Positions 60,201 to 64,000 of a stretch of 64,000 nucleotides of DNA are shown here, piece by piece. The position numbers and the translations under genes were made by a program. Source of the DNA: Nocardia brasiliensis ATCC 700358 (GTDB lineage Bacteria > Actinomycetota > Actinomycetes > Mycobacteriales > Mycobacteriaceae); contig NC_018681.1 of the NCBI RefSeq assembly GCF_000250675.2, positions 4,216,001-4,280,000 of the forward strand, given 5' to 3'. Position 1 is the first letter of the stretch. Each line of letters starts with the position of its first letter. Under the pieces are notes generated by a model, which was given only the letters and a program-made list of their open reading frames with translations, was not told the origin of the DNA and made no database searches.

Positions 60201-60700
60201 TCAGCCTGGTGGCCACCGGCGTCGCGCCCGGCTCGTTCTACCAGACCGACGCCGCCGGGCAGCGGCAGCGCGCGCACTACGACGGGCTACCGGTCGACTT
60301 CATCGCCGAGGCGGTCACCGAACTGGGTGTGCGCGAGGGCTTCTCGACCTACCACGTGATGAATCCGCACCATGACGGCATCGGGCTCGACGAATTCGTC
60401 GACTGGTTGGTCGCGGCCGGCTATCCGATCGCCCGGGTCGCGGACTATCAGACGTGGCTCGAGCAGTTCGGCACGAAACTGCGTGCGCTGCCCGAACAGC
60501 AGCGTAAGCATTCCTTGCTGCCGCTGTTGCACAGTTACGCGCATCCGCAGCCGCCGGTCGAGGGCAGCGTCGCCCCGGCCGACCGCTTCCGCGCCGCGGT
60601 GCAGGACGCGAATATCGGCCCGGACAAAGACATCCCACACCTCACCGAGTCGACCATTCTGAAATACATCACCAACCTGGAGCACCTCGGCCTGCTCTGA
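57203..60700 (+). CDS. car: Carboxylic acid reductase
   Basis: A 1165-residue three-domain reductase closely resembling the Nocardia iowensis enzyme over its whole length. The adenylation domain (about 1-640) has IYTSGSTGTPKGAMYS and YGSTEAGG. The carrier domain has Ser683 in GGDSLSAL. The NADPH reductase domain (about 770-1160) has GATGFLGR and YGNSKWAGE. It reduces aromatic and aliphatic acids to aldehydes with ATP and NADPH, stopping at the aldehyde. It requires phosphopantetheinylation; the PPTase at 45758 could do this. ATG at 57203 follows GGGAG. The gene is followed by a terminator and appears monocistronic. Confidence 0.95.
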   Translation: MTDVEVARRIDDLSATDEVLAGALPDPAVNARIQDPAVGLAELIRIVFAAYGDRPAVGARATRLVADPVTGRTTLHVLPEYETMTYAELGQQVAAVAAGLRGEAADGGWVRPGEHVAMLGFTSVEYTVLDLAATLAGAVAVPMQSNAPAAQLRPILAETQPRVLAAGVDQLAEALDLADGEHRPGLIVVLDHRAEVDAHREAYEAAAARLAGTGVALKTLAELADSGKAGVVVPDAADSERIVLLIYTSGSTGTPKGAMYSERLVANLWQGKFGLGEGPYAAGPWITLNFMPMSHLMGRYTLYGTLARGGIAYFAASSDLSTFLEDLALVRPTQLQFVPRVWDLLYQEYQRALDGIGTDERSERAPELLAELRRDLLGGRALGAVTGSAPISVEVREFVDALLGFHLPDGYGSTEAGGITVDGKVARPPVLDYKLADVPELGYYSTDRPHPRGELLVKTQNIFPGYYRRPEVTAEVFDPDGYYRTGDIVAEVQPDELRYLDRRNNVLKLSQGEFVTVSKLEAAFGASPLIQQIYIYGNSSRPYLLAVIVPDEAVLERVSGDIEAAGPLLTEALRAVAAEAGLQSYEIPRDFLVETTPFTVENGLLTGIRKLARPKLRQRYGELLEQLYQRLSDGQAEELRALRTGAADRPVLETVSRVAAALLGIAAADVHPAAHFTELGGDSLSALTFGNALHDILGVEVPVGVIVSPATDLRALAAFLESGAQATRPTFASVHGPEATEVRAADLTLEKFLDTATLDGAATLPAPNYAVRTVLLTGATGFLGRFLALALLERLGPVDGTLICLVRATDDAAARKRLDEVFDSGDPQLRTHYQRLAERHLEVVAGDKGDLDLGLDRATWQRLAERVDLIVDCAALVNHVLPYSQLFGPNVVGTAELIRLALTGKQKIFDYISTVGVGDQIAAGQFVEDADVRTMSATRSVDERYANGYGNSKWAGEVLLREANERYGLPVSVFRCDMIMVDGSYVGQLNVPDMFTRLMLSLVATGVAPGSFYQTDAAGQRQRAHYDGLPVDFIAEAVTELGVREGFSTYHVMNPHHDGIGLDEFVDWLVAAGYPIARVADYQTWLEQFGTKLRALPEQQRKHSLLPLLHSYAHPQPPVEGSVAPADRFRAAVQDANIGPDKDIPHLTESTILKYITNLEHLGLL

Positions 60701-60715
60701 CGCGCTCGAGGAACG

Positions 60716-60748
60716 GAGTGGGGTGTGGCCGGCGGCCGCACCCCACTC
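60716..60748 (+). terminator. Terminator after the carboxylic acid reductase gene
   Basis: GAGTGGGGTG at 60716-60725 pairs perfectly with CACCCCACTC at 60739-60748, an inner GGCC pair extends the stem, and ATTCTTC follows. Confidence 0.8.
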
Positions 60749-60896
60749 GTATTCTTCGCTCGCCGAACTAATTTGGTTGATCCGAGTCCATCGATCAACC
60801 GATATTCCGGGTAGTGCTCGTGCGGTTACGGTGAGTTCCAGCCCGACTCGGCCACAGTTCCTCGGCCGGGTCGGCGCCGGGACGCGTGAGGTACCG

Positions 60897-61244
60897 ATGG
60901 ATGCACGACGACGGCCGTTTCGGTCGGGTCTTACCGCTGGCCTGCGAAGATTCCTGGTCCGGTTCGATCGGCCGCCGCCCCGCGTCGAGCATTCCTTGTT
61001 CGAGCATGAAATCGGCCCGGACACCGCGGCCCTGCTGCACGAGATCCGAATTCGGTTACACCGATTGGCCGCCGACGGATCGCTGACGGCAGGCAGCGGG
61101 TTTTTCTGTGGCGGCCAAGACGACATCGGGGACTATGTGCGCGAAATCGACGCCTATTTCGTTTCGCCGGCCGAACTCGATATCCCGGACTCGGACCTCC
61201 CGATCCTGAAGCCACTTCCGGCCCGCGAGGCCGACTGCTCGTGA
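60897..61244 (+). CDS. Hypothetical protein (115 aa)
   Basis: ATG at 60897 with GTGAGG 8 bases upstream opens a 115-residue protein. The N-terminus is strongly basic; the rest is mildly acidic (DIGDYVREIDAYFVSPAELD). No membrane segment or known domain is recognised. Codon use is normal, so it is probably real. Confidence 0.55.
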   Translation: MDARRRPFRSGLTAGLRRFLVRFDRPPPRVEHSLFEHEIGPDTAALLHEIRIRLHRLAADGSLTAGSGFFCGGQDDIGDYVREIDAYFVSPAELDIPDSDLPILKPLPAREADCS

Positions 61245-61421
61245 TTCCTGCCGGAAAATCGGCAAGAGTCGGCGCGTGCGAGTGCGATCCACGTCACTAT
61301 CGGCGACGGTGGGGCTGCCATGAGAAGCCTCCTTTATATATCGTCTGATGCCTATGTGTGAATATGAATCGCGCTGTTTGGTGGCCTGCTCGGTGGTGCG
61401 TACGAGACGCGCCGGTCAGCA

Positions 61422-62354
61422 ATGAGTTTCGTGGCGAATGTGCCCGAGGCGCCGCCGTCGATCGGCGCCATGCTGGGGTGGGCGCCGCAGCCGGTACCAC
61501 TGCTGCCCGCGGTCGCCGTCGTGGCCGCTGTGGTCTATCTGCTCGGCGTGCGGCAGCTACGCCGGATCGGGCGGGTCTGGCCGTGGTGGCGGACGGCCTG
61601 CTTTCTCGGCGGTTGCGTGCTGCTGCTCGGGGTCACCGGGCTCGCGGTGGAGGGTTACGGATATCGGCTGTTCAGTGCGTGGATGTTCCAGCACCTCACG
61701 CTCTCGATCGCGATCCCGCCGCTGCTCGTGCTCGGTTCGCCCGGTGTGCTGCTCTTGCGCGCGACCCCGCATCACGGCATCGGCCGGTTCGTCCTGCGTG
61801 CGGCGCTCGCCGGTCTGCGCAGCCGGGCCGCGCGCATTCTGCTCAGCCATGCGTGCACCATCGCGTTGTTCTTGTTCAGCTATTACGGCGTGTACCTGAC
61901 GTCCCTGGTGGACACCGTCGGCGGGACGACGGCGGGCCATCTGGGACTCGAGGTGTTCTTCCTCGCGTCGGGCATCCTGTTCATCGTTCCGGTGCTGTCC
62001 GTGGGCCCGTTGCCGGTGCGGCAGACGAACATCGGCCGATTCTTCGACCTCTTCCTGGAGATGCCGCTGCACGCCTTCTTCGGCGTGATCATCATGATGG
62101 CGACCACGCCGATGATCGAACGGTTCGCGCACCCACCCGCGTCGTGGAACGTGGACCCGATGTCGGACCAGCAGCTCGCCGGTGCCTTGGCCTGGTCCTA
62201 TGGCGAACCTGTCGCGTTCCTGATCGTCGTGGTCTTCGCGATCCGCTGGCGGCGTGACGAGGAACGCTCGGCGGCCGCGCGGGAACGCGCGAACCGCAGT
62301 GCCGACACCGAGTTGCGCGCCTACAACGACTATCTGGCCCAGCTGCGGAAGTAG
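61422..62354 (+). CDS. CtaG-like cytochrome c oxidase assembly membrane protein
   Basis: A 310-residue membrane protein of the caa3_CtaG family. Seven or so hydrophobic segments, the conserved MFQHLTLSIAIPPLLVLGSP, and a later MPLHAFFGVIIMM carry the family's His residues, thought to bind copper for cytochrome oxidase assembly. The C-terminal tail is charged and cytoplasmic. It stands alone, convergent to pncC. Confidence 0.85.
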   Translation: MSFVANVPEAPPSIGAMLGWAPQPVPLLPAVAVVAAVVYLLGVRQLRRIGRVWPWWRTACFLGGCVLLLGVTGLAVEGYGYRLFSAWMFQHLTLSIAIPPLLVLGSPGVLLLRATPHHGIGRFVLRAALAGLRSRAARILLSHACTIALFLFSYYGVYLTSLVDTVGGTTAGHLGLEVFFLASGILFIVPVLSVGPLPVRQTNIGRFFDLFLEMPLHAFFGVIIMMATTPMIERFAHPPASWNVDPMSDQQLAGALAWSYGEPVAFLIVVVFAIRWRRDEERSAAARERANRSADTELRAYNDYLAQLRK

Positions 62355-62359
62355 GACGG

Positions 62360-62824
62360 CTACTGCGCGGGTAGGGCGTCGAGCACCAGTTCGAGGGCGT
62401 GCGTGATCGTCTGGTCGAGCACCGCGGCGGGATCGCCCGCAAAATGCCGGCGCTCGGTCGTGGTCGAATCCTCGGTCGCGACAGCGAACCAGACCGTGCC
62501 CGGAGGTTGGTCGTCCTGCGGGTCGGGCCCGCCCGCGCCGGTGACCGCGCAGGCGATCGTCGCGCCGGTCAGCTTGCGTACCGTGCGTGCCATCGACTCG
62601 GCCGCGACCTGCGACACCACCGGCCCCTCGGGCACATCGAGCACGCTGTGTTTGACGAAGCGCGAGTAGGCGACCACACCGCCGTGGAACCAGCTGCCCG
62701 CGCTGGGGGCCGCGCCCAAGGCGGCGGCGAGTCGACCGGCGGTCAGCGATTCCGCGACCGCGACGGTGCGACCGGTGCGCTGCGCGGCAGCGGCGATCTG
62801 CTCGGCGAGGTTACTGATCCCCAT
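62360..62824 (-). CDS. pncC: CinA-like nicotinamide-nucleotide amidase
   Basis: A 154-residue stand-alone CinA C-terminal domain, which deamidates NMN to nicotinate mononucleotide. VAVAESLTAGRLAAAL (about 22-37), GGVVAYSRFVKHSVLDV and AVTGAGGPDPQD are the diagnostic motifs. ATG at 62824 follows GAAGAAG. Convergent to the CtaG-like gene with a 5-base gap. Confidence 0.9.
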   Translation of the reverse strand: MGISNLAEQIAAAAQRTGRTVAVAESLTAGRLAAALGAAPSAGSWFHGGVVAYSRFVKHSVLDVPEGPVVSQVAAESMARTVRKLTGATIACAVTGAGGPDPQDDQPPGTVWFAVATEDSTTTERRHFAGDPAAVLDQTITHALELVLDALPAQ

Positions 62825-62987
62825 CGCTTCTTCATACCAGTCGCCCGTGCGGTAGCGGGCGCGCGGCAGGACCGGGGAGTTCGGCGATGTTTGCGCCGCG
62901 GTCCTCGGGTATGCGGTGGACAGGCGTCCGTGCGCCGCACCCCGTCCAGGCAGTTCGATTCCCGGCCCGCACAGGAGGACGAAGATC

Positions 62988-63599
62988 ATGACCGCTCCCA
63001 CCGCCGTCGCGTTGGTCTGCACCTTGCAGAAATCGCCCGCCGCGTCCAGCAGCGAACTCATCGCCCGGCACGCGCTCGACGCGCTGGCGGAGCACGACGT
63101 CAAAGGCGAGATCCTGCGGGTAGTGGATTACGACGTGCATCCCGGTGTGCGTGCCGACGAAGGCTCCGGCGATCAGTGGCCGACGATCCGCGCCCGCATC
63201 GCGGCGGCGGACATCCTGCTGGTCTCGACCCCGACGTGGGTGGGCCACATGTCCTCGGTCGCGCAGCGTGTACTCGAGCGCCTCGACGCGGAACTGTCCG
63301 AAACCGACGATGCTGGACGGCCGTCCATGGTGGGCAAGGTCGCCGTCGCCGCCGTGGTGGGCAACGAGGACGGCGCACACAAGATCGTGGCCGACCTGTT
63401 CCAGGGGCTCAACGACATCGGCTTTTCCATCCCGGCGCAGGGGTGCACGTACTGGAACGGCGAAGCCATGGGCGGCACCGACTATCAGGATCTCGACGCA
63501 GTCCCGGACTCGACCGCTTCGGCCACGAAAGCCATGGCGCGCAACGCCGCCCACCTCGCGCGGGTGCTGAACGCCGAGAACTACCCGGCCTACGAATAG
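62988..63599 (+). CDS. NAD(P)H-dependent flavodoxin-fold oxidoreductase
   Basis: A 203-residue FMN-binding protein of the NADPH-dependent FMN reductase/WrbA group. SSSELIARHALDAL follows the first strand at the phosphate loop, and STPTWVGHMSSVAQRVLERL is the ring-binding segment. GGAGGA stands upstream of ATG 62988. It could in principle supply reduced flavin, but it is far from the flavin-dependent oxygenases of the window. Confidence 0.85.
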   Translation: MTAPTAVALVCTLQKSPAASSSELIARHALDALAEHDVKGEILRVVDYDVHPGVRADEGSGDQWPTIRARIAAADILLVSTPTWVGHMSSVAQRVLERLDAELSETDDAGRPSMVGKVAVAAVVGNEDGAHKIVADLFQGLNDIGFSIPAQGCTYWNGEAMGGTDYQDLDAVPDSTASATKAMARNAAHLARVLNAENYPAYE

Positions 63600-63697
63600 G
63601 CCTGCGCTTGTGCCCTGAAGGCGCTGCGACCGTCCAAGTTTCGACGGGAGATCCGGAGTAGCGCTGGTGCGGGCGAGAATTCGATGAAGGAGCAGTG

Positions 63698-64000
63698 ATG
63701 AAAGCAGTGACGTGGCAGGGCAAGCGCAAGGTCGGGGTGGAAGAGGTACCCGACCCGCGGATCGAGCAACCGACCGACGCGATCATCCGGGTGACGTCGT
63801 CCGGGATCTGCGGCTCGGACCTGCACCTCTACGAAGTCCTCGGCGCGTACATGAGTGAGGGAGATGTGCTGGGGCACGAGCCGATCGGCATCGTCGAGGA
63901 AACCGGGGCCGGGGTCACGAACCTGGCGAAAGGCGATCGGGTGGTGGTGCCGTTCCAGATCAGCTGCGGCCACTGCTTCATGTGCGACCAAGGCTTGACC
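63698..64000 (+). CDS. Zinc-dependent alcohol dehydrogenase, 3' end cut by window
   Basis: The first 101 residues of a medium-chain dehydrogenase. Cys38 in GICGSDLH and the His of GHEPIG are catalytic zinc ligands, and CGHCFMC begins the structural zinc site. The pattern resembles formaldehyde or threonine dehydrogenase-like enzymes. GAAGGAG precedes ATG 63698. The rest lies beyond the window. Confidence 0.9.
   Translation, partial: MKAVTWQGKRKVGVEEVPDPRIEQPTDAIIRVTSSGICGSDLHLYEVLGAYMSEGDVLGHEPIGIVEETGAGVTNLAKGDRVVVPFQISCGHCFMCDQGLT

Noticed and set aside
1..64000. tRNA, rRNA, CRISPR, insertion sequence, integrase or attachment sites
   Set aside because: Looked for on both strands by eye; no cloverleaf-like, repeat-spacer or transposase signal was found. 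A tRNAscan/ISfinder run would settle this.

Overview
The window is high-GC, densely coded actinobacterial DNA, best matched by Nocardia or a close mycolic-acid relative. The signs are a full-length Nocardia-type carboxylic acid reductase, an F420-type LLM oxidoreductase, a FadD6/FATP-like acyl-CoA synthetase, a SAM-methyltransferase of the DUF574 type common in actinomycetes, many GTG/TTG starts, and constant ATGA/GTGA stop-start overlaps. I saw no tRNA, rRNA, CRISPR array, transposase or phage gene. Genus assignment is inference from remembered protein families.

Region A (1-20285) looks like one accessory biosynthetic locus. A rightward operon (truncated flavin-dependent halogenase-like enzyme, SDR, acyl-CoA synthetase, alpha/beta hydrolase, hotdog thioesterase) ends at a strong terminator. 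It is followed by a Kef-type antiporter with a coupled LuxR-type regulator. A leftward three-gene operon encodes an accessory PanC, an NRDE/TANGO2-like Ntn-hydrolase and a P1/DmpA-type self-processing peptidase. Divergent from it runs a long rightward operon: NTF2-like protein, second halogenase-like enzyme, TTC38-like repeat protein, TauD-type dioxygenase, and a complete oligopeptide-type ABC transporter.

The middle (20290-25360) is ordinary: a YjbR-like protein, an hsp20 gene under a CIRCE operator, an unexplained structured leader before a 73-aa protein, a PPOX protein, a cysteine hydrolase and an M61 peptidase.

Region B (25385-48210) is the most interesting part. Two divergent operons share a 470-bp control region. 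The rightward operon encodes a stand-alone PKS module (ACP-KS-AT-KR-ACP), the four-gene cassette for a glycolytic hydroxymalonyl-ACP extender (3-hydroxyacyl-CoA-type dehydrogenase, ACP, acyl-CoA dehydrogenase, FkbH-like), a type II thioesterase, a PPTase and a fatty acyl-AMP ligase. The leftward operon encodes an HpaB-like flavin monooxygenase, a SAM methyltransferase, a ureohydrolase, an MppP/RohP-like PLP arginine oxidase, an ATP-grasp ligase, an MbtK/AlcB-like acyltransferase, two P450s, a 2-hydroxyacid dehydrogenase and an MFS exporter. No NRPS is present. The simplest reading is a lipid chain loaded by the FAAL, extended once with a hydroxylated C2 unit, and joined to an arginine-derived amine or guanidine by stand-alone ligases or acyltransferases. 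I do not recognise a known compound with this gene set.

Region C (48473-64000) holds an aromatic meta-cleavage operon (FAD monooxygenase, extradiol dioxygenase, MFS transporter) with a divergent IclR regulator, then miscellaneous genes: alpha/beta hydrolase, DUF574 methyltransferase, LLM oxidoreductase, carboxylic acid reductase, CtaG-like membrane protein, PncC, a flavodoxin-fold oxidoreductase and a truncated zinc alcohol dehydrogenase.
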